A stretch of DNA of 64,000 nucleotides. Origin: Delftia tsuruhatensis. Its GTDB lineage: Bacteria; Pseudomonadota; Gammaproteobacteria; Burkholderiales; Burkholderiaceae_C. The number at the start of each line of letters is the position of its first letter. Within the stretch, counting starts at the first letter, position 1. Where the stretch lies: the NCBI RefSeq assembly GCF_903815225.1, contig NZ_LR813084.1, positions 2,894,501 to 2,958,500 of the forward strand, read 5' to 3'. The notes beneath the pieces are model-generated. The model was not told where the DNA came from. It did not search any database and saw only the letters and a list, made by a program, of their open reading frames with translations. Of this stretch, positions 1 through 9,386 are shown in pieces. The position numbers and the translations under genes were made by a program.

Positions 1-84
1 GCGCTCTCCTTGAGGATGCCGGCTCGCATCGACACTGAGGTGCAAGCCGATAATCGCTGCCACAGTGAGCAACAGGCGGACAAC

Positions 85-1185
85 ATGAGCGAACAGGTCG
101 ATTGCGTGGTGGTGGGGGCGGGCGTCGTGGGACTTGCGGTGGCCAGGGCGCTGGCCTTGCACGGCAGGGAGGTGATGGTGCTGGAGGCGGCCGAGGCCAC
201 AGGTGCAGGTACCAGCTCGCGCAACAGCGAGGTCATCCATGCGGGGATCTACTATCCGCAGAATTCCCTGAAGGCGCGTCTGTGCGTCGAAGGCCGGCAG
301 CGGCTGTATGCCTACTGCGACGAGCGCGGCGTCGAGTACCGGCGTTGCGGCAAGCTCATCGTCGCGACGGATGAGGCACAGCGTGGGCAGCTGCAGGCCA
401 TTGCACGCAAGGCCGAGGCCAATGGCGTCCATGATCTGCGCTGGCTGGAGCGTGATGGGGCCCGGAGCCTGGAGCCCGCGCTGCAATGCGTGGCGGCCCT
501 GTCTTCACCGAGTACCGGCATCATCGACAGCCATGGGTTGATGCTGGCCCTGCAAGGCGATCTGGAGCACGCGGGTGGCATGGTGGTCTGTCATGCCCAG
601 GTGCAGGAGGCGGCCGCCATGCCGGAAGGTATCTGGCTGCGCACGGAAGACGGCACGGAATTGACGGCCCGCACGCTGGTCAATGCCGCCGGGCTCCAGG
701 CGCCGGCGCTGGCATCGCGCATCCGGGGCTTGCCGCCGCAGTACGTGCCCCGTGCCTACTACGCCAAGGGCAACTATTTCACGCTGACGGGGCGTGCGCC
801 ATTCTCGCGACTGATCTACCCGGTTCCCGAGGCGGCGGGTCTGGGCGTGCACCTGACCCTGGACATGGGGGGGCAGGCGAAGTTCGGCCCTGATGTGCAG
901 TGGGTCGATGGCGCGGACGATCTGCGGGTGGATCCGGCGCGTGCAAAAGCCTTCTATGCGGAGATTCGACGCTACTGGCCTGCGCTGCCCGACGCCGCCC
1001 TGGAGCCTGGCTACGCGGGAATCCGGCCCAAGATCAGCGGCCCTGGCGAGGTGGCTGCGGATTTCGTCATCCAGGGGCCGCAGGTGCACGGCGTTGCCGG
1101 CCTGGTGCAACTGCTGGGCATCGAGTCGCCGGGACTCACCAGCTGTCTCGCGATCGGTGCGCATGTCGTGAACCTGTTGCGTTGA
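85..1185 (+). CDS. FAD-dependent oxidoreductase, L-2-hydroxyglutarate oxidase-like
   Basis: A 366-residue DAO-family flavoprotein. Residues 5-30 form the FAD-binding Rossmann fold ([16 protein letters not shown] followed by an acidic strand end), then the family motif [15 protein letters not shown], typical of the LhgO/YgaF group that oxidises L-2-hydroxyglutarate or related 2-hydroxyacids and passes electrons to the quinone pool. The C-terminal part keeps GYAGIRPKI and [14 protein letters not shown], the usual FAD-closing segments. I chose ATG 85, where the conserved N-terminus begins; an in-frame ATG further upstream would add a tail that does not look like the family. The substrate is inferred from family only. 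Confidence 0.8.
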   Translation: MSEQVDCVVVGAGVVGLAVARALALHGREVMVLEAAEATGAGTSSRNSEVIHAGIYYPQNSLKARLCVEGRQRLYAYCDERGVEYRRCGKLIVATDEAQRGQLQAIARKAEANGVHDLRWLERDGARSLEPALQCVAALSSPSTGIIDSHGLMLALQGDLEHAGGMVVCHAQVQEAAAMPEGIWLRTEDGTELTARTLVNAAGLQAPALASRIRGLPPQYVPRAYYAKGNYFTLTGRAPFSRLIYPVPEAAGLGVHLTLDMGGQAKFGPDVQWVDGADDLRVDPARAKAFYAEIRRYWPALPDAALEPGYAGIRPKISGPGEVAADFVIQGPQVHGVAGLVQLLGIESPGLTSCLAIGAHVVNLLR

Positions 1186-1369
1186 CTCGCGGCGCATGGC
1201 CGGTCTCGTCTGACACGGCCGTGGCCCCTGCGCTTCCTGGAACCCTGGGAACAATTGGATAAGATGCTTGCATGTGGCAAGGGCCATGCCCATGTTGCGT
1301 GACAGGTATCGGGCGACATGATTGCCTGTTCCCGCCCTATTTGTTTTTCCCTCAATAGAAAGGCCCATC

Positions 1370-1681
1370 ATGACGAAATCGATCACTGACACCGTCTCCA
1401 CCGCCCAAGCCGATCTTGAAAAGCTGGTCAGCGATCTGCGTGGCCTGCTGTCCGCCAAGGAGCTGGACGCCGTGCCGGAAATCCATCTGCTGCGCCAGCG
1501 CATCGATGACGGTATGTCGAACGTGCGCGACTCTGCCGTACGCGCCGCGCAGGAGGCCGCTCGCCAGGCCAAGGACGCCGCCTACGCCGCGGACCGTTAT
1601 GCCCATGATGAACCGTGGCGTGTCGCCGGCGCCGCGCTGGCCGTGGGCGCTCTGCTGGGCTTCATGCTGGGCCGTCGCTGA
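1370..1681 (+). CDS. DUF883 family protein (ElaB/YqjD-like)
   Basis: A 103-residue protein: a long amphipathic helical stretch (residues 10-75, rich in Ala, Asp, Arg and Lys) followed by a C-terminal transmembrane segment ending in the glycine-zipper-like tail GALLGFMLGRR. That is the architecture of DUF883/ElaB/YqjD, inner-membrane-anchored ribosome-associated proteins linked to stationary phase in E. coli. AGAAAGG lies about 7 bases before the ATG. It heads a three-gene set with the same order as yqjD-yqjE-yqjK. Family assignment is good; function here is unknown. Confidence 0.8.
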   Translation: MTKSITDTVSTAQADLEKLVSDLRGLLSAKELDAVPEIHLLRQRIDDGMSNVRDSAVRAAQEAARQAKDAAYAADRYAHDEPWRVAGAALAVGALLGFMLGRR

Positions 1682-1706
1682 TCGCCGGCAGGCCTGACCG
1701 GAAAGG

Positions 1707-2108
1707 ATGCCTGTGAACTGGATTTCCCTTCTGGGTTTGGATGCCTGGGTTGCACGCTGGCGGGCGGCCGTGATCGAGTTGGCGATTGCCGCGGAGGACC
1801 GCACGGACCTTGCACGTCTGGAATGGGCGCAGCACCGGCGCAGCATCCAGAACGTGGTGGTGCTGCTGATCGCTCTCGGCGGTCTCAGCGTCGTGGTCAT
1901 GCTCACGCTCTCCGTGGCGCTGCTGGTGCAGTTCTGGGATACGGAGCACCGTGTGCTCGTGGCCTGGCTGCTGGGCGGTGGCTGGCTTGCCATCTGGGCC
2001 TTTGCCCTGTGGCGGCTGATCGCCAGCGTGCGCGGGCTGTCCCGACCCTTCATCCTCACCCGCAACGAGCTGAGCCAGGACTGGCAGGCGTTGAAGAACA
2101 GGCTGTGA
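1707..2108 (+). CDS. YqjE-like membrane protein (phage holin superfamily)
   Basis: A 133-residue protein with a cytoplasmic helical N-terminus and two hydrophobic segments (about residues 49-75 and 84-106) separated by a short charged turn. This fits the YqjE/DUF1469 'holin superfamily III' group. The gene starts 25 bases after the DUF883 gene, with GGAAAGG just ahead of the ATG, so the two are probably cotranscribed. Nothing in the sequence suggests a real phage holin. Confidence 0.7.
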   Translation: MPVNWISLLGLDAWVARWRAAVIELAIAAEDRTDLARLEWAQHRRSIQNVVVLLIALGGLSVVVMLTLSVALLVQFWDTEHRVLVAWLLGGGWLAIWAFALWRLIASVRGLSRPFILTRNELSQDWQALKNRL

Positions 2109-2110
2109 CC

Positions 2111-2485
2111 ATGGTCGATGCTTCCAACGTCTCCCTGTCCCGCAATGGTGCCGTCACCGAGCCAAGGCCCGTGGGCCCGAATGCCGAGTTGTGGTCCACA
2201 TCTTCCATCGAGCAGCAACGGGTGATGCAGCGCATCGCCCAGCAGCGCGAGCGTATCAAGGCGCGCTCTGCGGCCGTGGCCCAGGCCCGGGCGTTGAGCC
2301 GGTCTGCAACCCAGGTGCGGCCTGATGCGCCTTTGCTGGAGCGCATCTCGACGTTTGCGCGGCTGCATCCCGTGGCCGTCGCCCTGGCCGCGGCCGCAGC
2401 CATGGTCGTGGGGCCGCGCAAGCTGATGCGTATTGGCTCGACGGTCCTGCCCGTGATTCTGCGCTGGCAACAACGAAGGAGCTGA
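2111..2485 (+). CDS. Hypothetical protein, YqjK-position helical protein
   Basis: A 124-residue protein starting 2 bases after the preceding stop. It has a Gln/Arg-rich central helix (about residues 35-70) and a hydrophobic segment near residues 85-105. Position after the DUF883 and YqjE-like genes matches yqjK in enterobacteria, but I see no firm sequence signature, so homology is inference from context. A strong terminator follows 30 bases downstream, ending the operon. Confidence 0.6.
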   Translation: MVDASNVSLSRNGAVTEPRPVGPNAELWSTSSIEQQRVMQRIAQQRERIKARSAAVAQARALSRSATQVRPDAPLLERISTFARLHPVAVALAAAAAMVVGPRKLMRIGSTVLPVILRWQQRRS

Positions 2486-2515
2486 CGGCCCGTCCGCAGC
2501 GCCACTTCGTACAGG

Positions 2516-2540
2516 AAAAGCCCGGCTTGCCGGGCTTTTT
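2516..2540 (+). terminator. Intrinsic terminator of the DUF883/YqjE operon
   Basis: Perfect stem GCCCGGC / GCCGGGC with a TT centre (effectively a CTTG loop), preceded by AAAA and followed by five T. The flanking A and T runs let it work for the convergent pyrD gene as well. Confidence 0.85.
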
Positions 2541-2557
2541 CTTGCTTGATGCGCTGG

Positions 2558-3604
2558 TCAGCGCAGTTGCGCGATGGCTCGTGCGGCTTCGGGAACCAGG
2601 GCCGGGCCGCGGTAGATCAGGCCGCTGTAGATCTGGACCACGTCGGCTCCGGCGCGGATCTTGCTGACGGCATCCTCGCCGCTGAGGATGCCTCCGACGC
2701 CGATGATGGGGTAGCGGCTACCCAGCGCGGCCCTCAGCTGCCGTATGACCTGGTTGCTGGCTTCGAGCACCGGAGCACCGGACAGGCCGCCGGTTTCCTC
2801 CCCATGGGCCAGGCCCTTGACGGCTGCGCGGCTGATGGTGGTGTTGGTGGCGATCACGCCGTCCATGCCATGGCGCTGCAAGGTGGCGGCGATGACGCCG
2901 ACCTGCTCCTCGTCCAGGTCGGGTGCGATCTTCACGAACACGGGAACGCGCCTGCCATGTTGCGAGGCCAGTTGTTCGCGCCGCTGGGCGATAGCGCCCA
3001 GCAGGGCATCCAGTGCTTCATCGCTTTGCAGGGCGCGCAGGTTCTTGGTGTTGGGCGAGCTGATGTTCACCGTCACATAGTCGGCATGCGGGTAGACGCC
3101 GTCCAGTGCCTTGAGGTAGTCGCTGGTGGCTTCCTCGATGGGTGTGGTGGCGTTCTTGCCGATGTTCAGGCCCAGCAGCAGGGGCTTGCCCTGGGTGCGC
3201 GCCTGCGAGCGCTTGACGTTGCTCAGAAACGCGTCCAGCCCTTCGTTGTTGAACCCCAGGCGGTTGATCAGTGCATTGCGCTCGGGAATGCGGAACATGC
3301 GTGGCTTGGGATTGCCAGGTTGGGCGCGCGGTGTCACGGTGCCCACTTCCACGAAGCCGAAACCCATGGCGGCCAGTGCGTCGATGCAGCGGGCATTCTT
3401 GTCCAGACCCGCAGCCATACCCACGCGGTTGGGGAAACGGAGGCCGGCGAGCTCGATGGGGTCGTTCACCAGGGGCTGGGCCCAGGCCTGCTGCAAGAGC
3501 GTGTTCTGCCCCCTGGCCATCAGGTTCATCGTGAAGTCGTGGGCGGATTCGGGGTCCATGCCGAAGAGAAAGGGACGGGTCAGGGCGTAGGGGATCAGAG
3601 ACAT
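2558..3604 (-). CDS. pyrD: Dihydroorotate dehydrogenase (quinone), class 2
   Basis: A 348-residue class 2 enzyme of de novo pyrimidine synthesis, oxidising dihydroorotate to orotate with FMN and donating electrons to membrane quinone. The N-terminus [19 protein letters not shown] is the short membrane-associating helix of class 2 enzymes; [10 protein letters not shown] is the first phosphate/FMN loop, and [12 protein letters not shown] holds the class 2 catalytic serine. ATG 3604 is chosen because it gives the conserved N-terminus; the reading frame extends 25 codons further upstream into rpiA. It is divergent from rpiA with 34 bases between starts. Confidence 0.95.
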   Translation of the reverse strand: MSLIPYALTRPFLFGMDPESAHDFTMNLMARGQNTLLQQAWAQPLVNDPIELAGLRFPNRVGMAAGLDKNARCIDALAAMGFGFVEVGTVTPRAQPGNPKPRMFRIPERNALINRLGFNNEGLDAFLSNVKRSQARTQGKPLLLGLNIGKNATTPIEEATSDYLKALDGVYPHADYVTVNISSPNTKNLRALQSDEALDALLGAIAQRREQLASQHGRRVPVFVKIAPDLDEEQVGVIAATLQRHGMDGVIATNTTISRAAVKGLAHGEETGGLSGAPVLEASNQVIRQLRAALGSRYPIIGVGGILSGEDAVSKIRAGADVVQIYSGLIYRGPALVPEAARAIAQLR

Positions 3605-3638
3605 GGGGATAATCGAAGGATTACCTGGATTTTCCCTC

Positions 3639-4331
3639 ATGACGACCTCTGCTGCCTCTTTTTCCCAAGATGAACTCAAAGCCCTGGTCGGGCAGGCCGC
3701 CCTGGCCTATGTGGTGCCCGGCGAAATCGTCGGTGTCGGCACGGGTTCGACCGTCAACAAGTTCATCGATGCGCTGGCCACGATCAAGGACAGTATCCCC
3801 GGTGCCGTCTCCAGTTCCGTGGCCAGCACGCAGCGCCTGAAAGCGTTGGGCATCAAGGTGCTGGATGCCAACGAGGTCTCCCGCCTGTCGGTGTACATCG
3901 ACGGCGCCGACGAGATCGACGGCCGTGGCCACATGGTCAAGGGCGGTGGCGCGGCGCTGACGCGCGAGAAGATCGTGGCGGCACTGGCCGAGCGCTTCGT
4001 CTGCATTGCCGATGCCTCCAAGCGCGTCGAGGTGCTGGGGGCCTTTCCCTTGCCCGTGGAGGTGATTCCCATGGCCGCGGGCCAGATCGCCCGCCGCTTC
4101 GAGGCACTGGGCGGTCGTGCCGAGATCCGGATGAAGGACGGTGCGCCCCTGGTCACGGACAACGGCCAGCACATCCTCGACGTGCACGGTCTGAAGATTG
4201 CCGAGCCGCTGGCCTTCGAATCCGAGGTCAACCAGTGGCCTGGCGTGGTCACCGTGGGGGTGTTCGCACACCAGAAGGCCGCGGTCTGCCTGCTGGGCAC
4301 ACCTGAAGGTGTGCAGACGCTGACCTACTGA
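3639..4331 (+). CDS. rpiA: Ribose-5-phosphate isomerase A
   Basis: A 230-residue isomerase interconverting ribose 5-phosphate and ribulose 5-phosphate in the pentose phosphate pathway. Diagnostic motifs are [10 protein letters not shown] (phosphate loop), [25 protein letters not shown] (catalytic Asp and Lys) and the C-terminal [18 protein letters not shown] 3639 is used rather than the upstream in-frame ATG 3603, which overlaps the pyrD start. Pairing with pyrD makes metabolic sense, as both feed nucleotide synthesis. Confidence 0.95.
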   Translation: MTTSAASFSQDELKALVGQAALAYVVPGEIVGVGTGSTVNKFIDALATIKDSIPGAVSSSVASTQRLKALGIKVLDANEVSRLSVYIDGADEIDGRGHMVKGGGAALTREKIVAALAERFVCIADASKRVEVLGAFPLPVEVIPMAAGQIARRFEALGGRAEIRMKDGAPLVTDNGQHILDVHGLKIAEPLAFESEVNQWPGVVTVGVFAHQKAAVCLLGTPEGVQTLTY

Positions 4332-4378
4332 GGCCACGGCATCCGCCGCGCCGGCCTGCGCAAGCCCGCAAGGCCGAG

Positions 4379-4753
4379 TCAGTCCAGGCTCTCGAATGCC
4401 ATGGCGCCCAAGGTCCAGGCCAGCAGGGCCAGGCCGCCGCAGTACAGGGCCCGAAGATGGGCCTGCACAGGCCGTCGCCGGATGCGCTGAACCAGTAGCA
4501 CGAGGGCGGCCAGGCCCGCATATCCTGCAAAGAATGCGCCGTTGACCATGTAGAACGCCAGACGGTTGAGGCCATTGCCCAGGCCACCATCGTGCATGAA
4601 CCACAGCGTGGCCAGGCAGGGCACCACGGCCAGGAGCGAGAGCCTGAAAGGCTCCCGCCAGGATGGCCTGGCGATCAACTGCCATGCGACCAGGGTGGGC
4701 AGTCCCAGCAGGACGGCCAGCCTTGCCACCGTCCAGGCCAGATCGGAAATCAT
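4379..4753 (-). CDS. Hypothetical four-helix membrane protein
   Basis: A 124-residue protein with about four hydrophobic segments (residues 8-25, 37-52, 66-88, 100-118) joined by short Arg-rich loops. I do not recognise the family. Its ATG lies inside the ATGA overlap with the end of the upstream glutaredoxin-like frame as read, implying translational coupling if that reading is correct. Confidence 0.6.
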   Translation of the reverse strand: MISDLAWTVARLAVLLGLPTLVAWQLIARPSWREPFRLSLLAVVPCLATLWFMHDGGLGNGLNRLAFYMVNGAFFAGYAGLAALVLLVQRIRRRPVQAHLRALYCGGLALLAWTLGAMAFESLD

Positions 4754-5475
4754 GGGCGATGGCCTGGTAGCCGTCCGACTAGAAGGTCAGCCCCGCAGGG
4801 TTGTCGCTGGTGCGCGAACCCGGTGCAGGCGTGGACGTGGGGGCTGCCGGGGGCCTGTAGCGGGGCGGCTCTTCGTCCACGGCGGGGGGGCACGGGCTTG
4901 GCTGCTGCGGCTTGCGCAGGAGGGGGCGTGGTCAGCGGCTGGGCTGGCGGCCTTTTGTACCGAGGGGGCAGTTGGGAGCTTTGCGGATAGCCGGCGGCAT
5001 CGAGGTATTGCGTCCATTCGCTGGCTGAGAACCCATCGATGAACTGCTTGCCGATGGTGCCGAACGGCAGGCTGTTCTTGCCGCTGATCTTTTGCAGGGC
5101 CGTGGCATCCGCTTCGGTCTGCACCAGGCGCTCGGAAAAAGGAATGCCCCGGGATTGCAGCAACTGGCGGGCGCTGTCGCACGGTGCGCAGTCGGAGGAG
5201 GTGTAGAGCGTCACGGGAAAACGGGCGGTGATCTGACGCAGCGAATAGGGCAGGCTGGCATTGCCGTCGGCAGCTCCGGCTGCCTGGACGGCTGGTGCCG
5301 CCTGTTGCTGGGCGCTTTGCGCCGGACGGTCCGAGAAGGTGACCTTCCCATCCGGCCCGACGATGCGGTAGACCTGCTGCGCGCCTGCAGGCAGGGCGGT
5401 GGCGATCAGGGCAAGGGCAATGCACGGCATCAGTGGGCGCAGGACACCGTGGCGAGGGCTGGAGGAAGACTGCAT
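4750..5475 (-). CDS. Exported DUF4124/glutaredoxin-like protein, C-terminus possibly frameshifted
   Basis: A 241-residue exported protein as read. A signal peptide (residues 1-32, ending AGAQ) is followed by a DUF4124-type segment (VYRIVGPDGKVTFSDRP) and a glutaredoxin/thioredoxin-like domain with a CAPC redox motif (VTLYTSSDCAPCDSARQLL), LPFGTIGKQFIDGF and a Pro-rich tail. It is probably periplasmic, in thiol redox or disulfide handling; no partner is visible. The last 50 or so residues after KPVPP are basic and low-quality. Removing one base from the G7 run at 4884-4890 gives a tail containing PAVDEEPPRYRPP and ending DNPAGLTF, stopping at 4779, which resembles relatives I remember. Confidence 0.75.
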   Translation of the reverse strand: MQSSSSPRHGVLRPLMPCIALALIATALPAGAQQVYRIVGPDGKVTFSDRPAQSAQQQAAPAVQAAGAADGNASLPYSLRQITARFPVTLYTSSDCAPCDSARQLLQSRGIPFSERLVQTEADATALQKISGKNSLPFGTIGKQFIDGFSASEWTQYLDAAGYPQSSQLPPRYKRPPAQPLTTPPPAQAAAAKPVPPRRGRRAAPLQAPGSPHVHACTGFAHQRQPCGADLLVGRLPGHRP

Positions 5476-5622
5476 GGGCGATCTCGGCTTCGGAAAAAGG
5501 GTTTCGTGCAGGGCTGCGCAAACGCAGGCTGGGCCTTGTGTGGGTGCAAGCATAGCGTGCCCGTGAACTGCGATGACGTCGGTACGGCACCTTGCAGGCC
5601 CGAGGTAAAGGCGCGCTCCAGG

Positions 5623-5646
5623 AAAAAGCGCCCCGGCGGGGCGCTT
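5623..5646 (-). terminator. Intrinsic terminator after oligopeptidase A
   Basis: Read on the minus strand: stem GCGCCCC / GGGGCGC around a short GCC turn, followed by TTTTT. It lies about 23 bases beyond the stop of the peptidase gene. Confidence 0.8.
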
Positions 5647-5668
5647 GCAAGGTCCGATGGAGCGGAGA

Positions 5669-7717
5669 TCAGGCCTGGGCCATGCCCTGGTGGCGCAGCA
5701 GGGCATCGAGCTGGGGCTCGCGTCCGCGAAAGGCCTTGAACGATTCCATCGCCGGACGGGCGCCACCGGCCTCCAGGATGGCCTCGCGGTAGCGGCGGCC
5801 GGTTTCCGGGTTGGGCGTGCCGTCGGCCAGCATGGTTTCCTCGAAGGCTGCGTAGGCATCTGCGGAGAGCACCTCGGCCCACTTGTAGCTATAGTAGCCG
5901 GCGGCATAGCCTCCGGCAAAGATGTGGCTGAAGGTGTGTGCCGTGCGGCTGTAGGCGGGCGAGGGAAGCACGGCCACCTCGGCGCGCACCCGGGCCAGCA
6001 GCGGCATGATGTCGGCCTGGGGGTCGTGTTCGGTGTGCAGCAGCATGTCGAACAGCGCGAACTCGATCTGGCGCAGCGTCTGCATGCCCGACTGGAAGTT
6101 CTTGGCCGCGATCATCTTGTCGTAGAGCACGCGTGGCAGTGGCTCGCCCGTGTCCACATGGGCCGTCATGTGCCTGAGCACTTCCCACTCCCAGCAGAAG
6201 TTTTCCATGAACTGGCTGGGCAGTTCCACCGCATCCCATTCCACGCCCGCGATGCCGGACACATCGCGCTCGTTGACCTGGGTAAGCATGTGGTGCAGGC
6301 CGTGGCCGGTCTCGTGGAACAGCGTGATCACGTCGTCATGCGTGAGCAGGGCGGGCTTGCCGTCGACCCCCGCGGCGAAGTTGCAGACCAGGTGCGCGAC
6401 CGGTGTCTGCAGCTTATGGTTGTCGGGGCGCAGCCAGCGTGTGCGTACATCATCCATCCAGGCACCACCGCGCTTGCCCGTGCGTGCGGGCTGGTCCAGG
6501 TAGAACTGGCCTACCAGCTGCGGGCCCCGGGGTGTGCTGCGCTCGATGCGGTAGAACTCGACGGCTGGATTCCAGACGGGAGCCACGTCACGACGGATGG
6601 CCACGTCGAACAGCGTCTCGACGATCTTGAACAGCCCCGCCAGGACCTTGGGGGCCGGGAAGTACTGCTTGACCTCCTGTTCGCTGAAGGCATAGCGCGC
6701 TTCCTTGAGCTTCTCGGAAATGTAGGGCCAGTCCCAGGGCTGGGGTTCGGACAGGCCCAGCTCGTCGCGCGCGAAGGCGCGCAGGTCGGCCACGTCCTTT
6801 TCTGCGTAGGGGCGGGCGCGGTGGGCCAGGTCACGCAGGAAGTCGATGACCTGCTGCGGTGAATGCGCCATCTTGGGCACCAGGGAGATTTCGCCGAAGT
6901 TGCGATAGCCGAGCAGTTGTGCCTCTTCCTTGCGCAGGGCGAGGATCTCGGAGATGTTGGCCGTGTTGTCGAAACGGCGTGCGTCACCCTCGGCCTGGTC
7001 GGAGGCGCGCGTCACATAAGCGCGGTAGAGCGTCTCGCGCAGCGTGCTGCTCGTGGCGAACTGCATCACGGGCAGGTAGCAAGGCATCTTCAGCGTGAGC
7101 TTGAACCCTTGTCTGCCCTCGGCCTCGGCGGCGGCTCGGGCTGCCTGTTGCACATCCTGAGGCACGCCTTGGAGTTCGTCGGCCGTGGCGTAGTAGGCGA
7201 ATGCGTCGGTGGCATCCAGTGCGTTCTCGCTGAATTTCTGCGCGAGCTCGGCCGAACGCTCCTGGATCCGGGCAAAGCGCAGCTTGGCCTCGCCCTGCAA
7301 CTCCGCGCCCGACAGCACGAAGTTGCGCATGGCGTGGTCCCAGGCCGCGCGCTGCTCGATATTGAGCGTTGAGGGATCGATGGCCTTGTATTTTGCGTAC
7401 AGCCTCTCGTCCGCGCCCAGGCGGGTCCAGAACTCGGTGACCTTTGGCAGCGAGTCGTTGTAGGCGGCGCGCAGCTCCGGCGTGTCGGCCACGCTGTTGA
7501 GATGACTGACCGCTCCCCAGGCCGTTCCCAGTTTTTCGGTGGCGACGTCGAGCACGGCAGAGATCGCATCCCAGCGCGCGGGGAAGCTTGCGGCCGTGAC
7601 GGTCTCCAGGGCCTCGGAGGCCTCGTTCAGCAGGGTCTCGATGGCGGGGCCGACGTCCGCGGGGCGGATGCGATCGAAGAGGGGCAGGTCGGAGGATTCG
7701 AGGAGGGGATTGCTCAT
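5669..7717 (-). CDS. prlC: Oligopeptidase A (M3 metallopeptidase)
   Basis: A 682-residue cytosolic zinc peptidase of the thimet oligopeptidase family that degrades short peptides, including cleaved signal peptides. The zinc motif LFHETGHGLHHML places His468, Glu469 and His472, with the downstream glutamate ligand in the SQFMENFCWEWEVL region. The C-terminal substrate-binding part keeps GGYAAGYYSYKWAEVLSADAY. Length fits the family and no domain is missing. It lies 76 bases downstream of folD on the same strand and ends at a clear terminator. Confidence 0.93.
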   Translation of the reverse strand: MSNPLLESSDLPLFDRIRPADVGPAIETLLNEASEALETVTAASFPARWDAISAVLDVATEKLGTAWGAVSHLNSVADTPELRAAYNDSLPKVTEFWTRLGADERLYAKYKAIDPSTLNIEQRAAWDHAMRNFVLSGAELQGEAKLRFARIQERSAELAQKFSENALDATDAFAYYATADELQGVPQDVQQAARAAAEAEGRQGFKLTLKMPCYLPVMQFATSSTLRETLYRAYVTRASDQAEGDARRFDNTANISEILALRKEEAQLLGYRNFGEISLVPKMAHSPQQVIDFLRDLAHRARPYAEKDVADLRAFARDELGLSEPQPWDWPYISEKLKEARYAFSEQEVKQYFPAPKVLAGLFKIVETLFDVAIRRDVAPVWNPAVEFYRIERSTPRGPQLVGQFYLDQPARTGKRGGAWMDDVRTRWLRPDNHKLQTPVAHLVCNFAAGVDGKPALLTHDDVITLFHETGHGLHHMLTQVNERDVSGIAGVEWDAVELPSQFMENFCWEWEVLRHMTAHVDTGEPLPRVLYDKMIAAKNFQSGMQTLRQIEFALFDMLLHTEHDPQADIMPLLARVRAEVAVLPSPAYSRTAHTFSHIFAGGYAAGYYSYKWAEVLSADAYAAFEETMLADGTPNPETGRRYREAILEAGGARPAMESFKAFRGREPQLDALLRHQGMAQA

Positions 7718-7793
7718 GCGTGTTAGATGCCGGCGAGTGCATTGAAATCAAGCGGCTCCCCCAGGGATCCGCCCGATGCTTGTCAGCTCCTGG

Positions 7794-8648
7794 TCAGCCG
7801 GCGGCGCGCTCGGCCGCCTCCATGGTGTTGACCAGCAGCATGGTAATCGTCATGGGGCCGACACCGCCGGGCACGGGGGTGATGAAGCCGGCCACTTCCT
7901 TGACGCCGTCGAAGTCCACGTCGCCGCAGAGCTTGCCGTCGTCGTTGCGATTCATGCCCACGTCGATGACCACGGCGCCACTCTTGCACATGTCTGCTGT
8001 CAGCACGTTGCGCTTTCCCACGGCCGCCACCACGATGTCGGCCTGGCGCGTCATGGCCGCGAGATCGGCCGTGCCGCTGTGGCAGATGGTGACGGTGGCA
8101 TTGGCGGCCAGCAGCATCATGGCCATGGGCTTGCCGACGATGTTGGAGCGGCCGATGACCACGGCATGCTTGCCGCGCAGGTCCTTCATGCCGATGGACT
8201 CCAGCATCTTCATGCAGCCATAGGGGGTGCAGGCCTTGAAGCCGACCTCGCCCACCATCAGCGCACCGGCGCTGGCCACGTGGAAGCCGTCCACATCCTT
8301 GAGCGGCGAGATGGTCTCGATCACCTTGTGATCGTCGATATGGCCGGGCAAGGGCAACTGGACCAGAATGCCGTGGATGGACGGGTCGTTGTTCAGCGCC
8401 TCGACGCGTGCCAGCAGCTCGGCCTCGGTCATCGAGGCATCGTATTTCTCCAGCACCGAGTGAAAGCCCGCATCCTCGCAGGCCTTGACCTTGTTGCGCA
8501 CATAGACCTGGGAGGCCGGATTGTCGCCGACCAGGACCACGGCCAGGCCGGGCGTGGTGCCGCGGGCCTTGAGGGCGCTGGCGCGCTGGGCCACTTCGGC
8601 TCGCAGTTGGCGGGAGAGGGCGTTGCCGTCGATGAGTTGGGCTGTCAT
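7794..8648 (-). CDS. folD: Methylenetetrahydrofolate dehydrogenase/cyclohydrolase
   Basis: A 284-residue bifunctional enzyme converting 5,10-methylene-THF to 10-formyl-THF using NADP. Signature motifs are YVRNK (catalytic Lys), [21 protein letters not shown] (nucleotide binding) and [10 protein letters not shown] near the C-terminus. ATG 8648 gives MTAQLIDG, the standard start; an upstream in-frame ATG adds five weak residues. It follows the response-regulator terminator, so folD probably has its own promoter and may read into prlC. Confidence 0.95.
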   Translation of the reverse strand: MTAQLIDGNALSRQLRAEVAQRASALKARGTTPGLAVVLVGDNPASQVYVRNKVKACEDAGFHSVLEKYDASMTEAELLARVEALNNDPSIHGILVQLPLPGHIDDHKVIETISPLKDVDGFHVASAGALMVGEVGFKACTPYGCMKMLESIGMKDLRGKHAVVIGRSNIVGKPMAMMLLAANATVTICHSGTADLAAMTRQADIVVAAVGKRNVLTADMCKSGAVVIDVGMNRNDDGKLCGDVDFDGVKEVAGFITPVPGGVGPMTITMLLVNTMEAAERAAG

Positions 8649-8663
8649 TGCAGTAGATACCAA

Positions 8664-8704
8664 TAAAAAATGCTGCTAGGGCTTGCTGATCAAGCACTAG
8701 CAGC
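8664..8704 (-). terminator. Terminator formed by a compound palindrome
   Basis: On the minus strand, arms GCTGCTAG / CTAGCAGC enclose an inner stem GCTTG / CAAGC with a five-base loop, followed by a run of six T. It ends the response-regulator/kinase transcript. The nested GCTGCTAG...GCTTG pattern resembles a dispersed hairpin I associate with Comamonadaceae genomes. Confidence 0.8.
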
Positions 8705-8735
8705 TCTTTGTGAAAAAGCGTGGAGCAGTGTCGGT

Positions 8736-9386
8736 TTATCCGGCGACCGCAGCCTTGGCTGCTGCAGCGGTCTGGCCCTGGCCGAGGGCGATCTTGAGCA
8801 GATCGGCCACGGTGTTGGCGTTGAGCTTTTCCATGATGTTGGCGCGGTGTGCCTCCACGGTCTTGATGCTGATGCCCAGATCGTCGGCGATCTGCTTGTT
8901 CAGGCGGCCAGCGACAATGCGCTCCAGCACCTGCGCTTCGCGGCTGGTGAGCTTGGCCAGCAGCGCGTCGCGGCTGGCGGCCTGCTGGTGGCCGGCGAAG
9001 GCCTCGCGGGCATGGTCCAGCATGCGCTCGACCAGGTTCAGCAGTTCTTCTTCGTTGAAGGGCTTCTGGATGAAGTCCAGCGCGCCCTTCTTCATGGTGT
9101 TCACGGCCATGGGCACGTCGCCGTGTCCGGTGATGAAGACGATGGGCAGAGGTGACTTGCGCTCGATCAGGCGGTCCTGCAACTCCAGGCCGGTCATGCC
9201 GCCCATGCGGATGTCGACGATCAGGCAGGCGATCTCGCGGGGGTCGTACCGGGACAGAAAGGTCTCGGCGGAGTCGAAGCAGCGAACCCGATAGTCCTTG
9301 CCCTCCAGCAACCACTGCAACGAATCACGAACCGCTTCATCGTCATCAACTACGTACACAGTGCCTTTTTTGGGGATCAAGCTCAT
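8736..9386 (-). CDS. FixJ/NarL-type response regulator
   Basis: A 216-residue two-component regulator. The receiver domain (residues 8-122) has the acidic pocket DDD at 14-16, phosphoacceptor Asp58 (CLIVDIRMGG), Thr86 and Lys108 (FIQKPF). The C-terminal LuxR-type helix-turn-helix (about 143-200) contains LTSREAQVLERIVAG and KQIADDLGISIKTVEAHRANIMEKL. The gene overlaps the kinase gene by four bases, so the two proteins form a cognate pair. Similar FixJ-like systems regulate C4-dicarboxylate use, nitrogen fixation or redox responses; the target here cannot be told. Confidence 0.9.
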   Translation of the reverse strand: MSLIPKKGTVYVVDDDEAVRDSLQWLLEGKDYRVRCFDSAETFLSRYDPREIACLIVDIRMGGMTGLELQDRLIERKSPLPIVFITGHGDVPMAVNTMKKGALDFIQKPFNEEELLNLVERMLDHAREAFAGHQQAASRDALLAKLTSREAQVLERIVAGRLNKQIADDLGISIKTVEAHRANIMEKLNANTVADLLKIALGQGQTAAAAKAAVAG

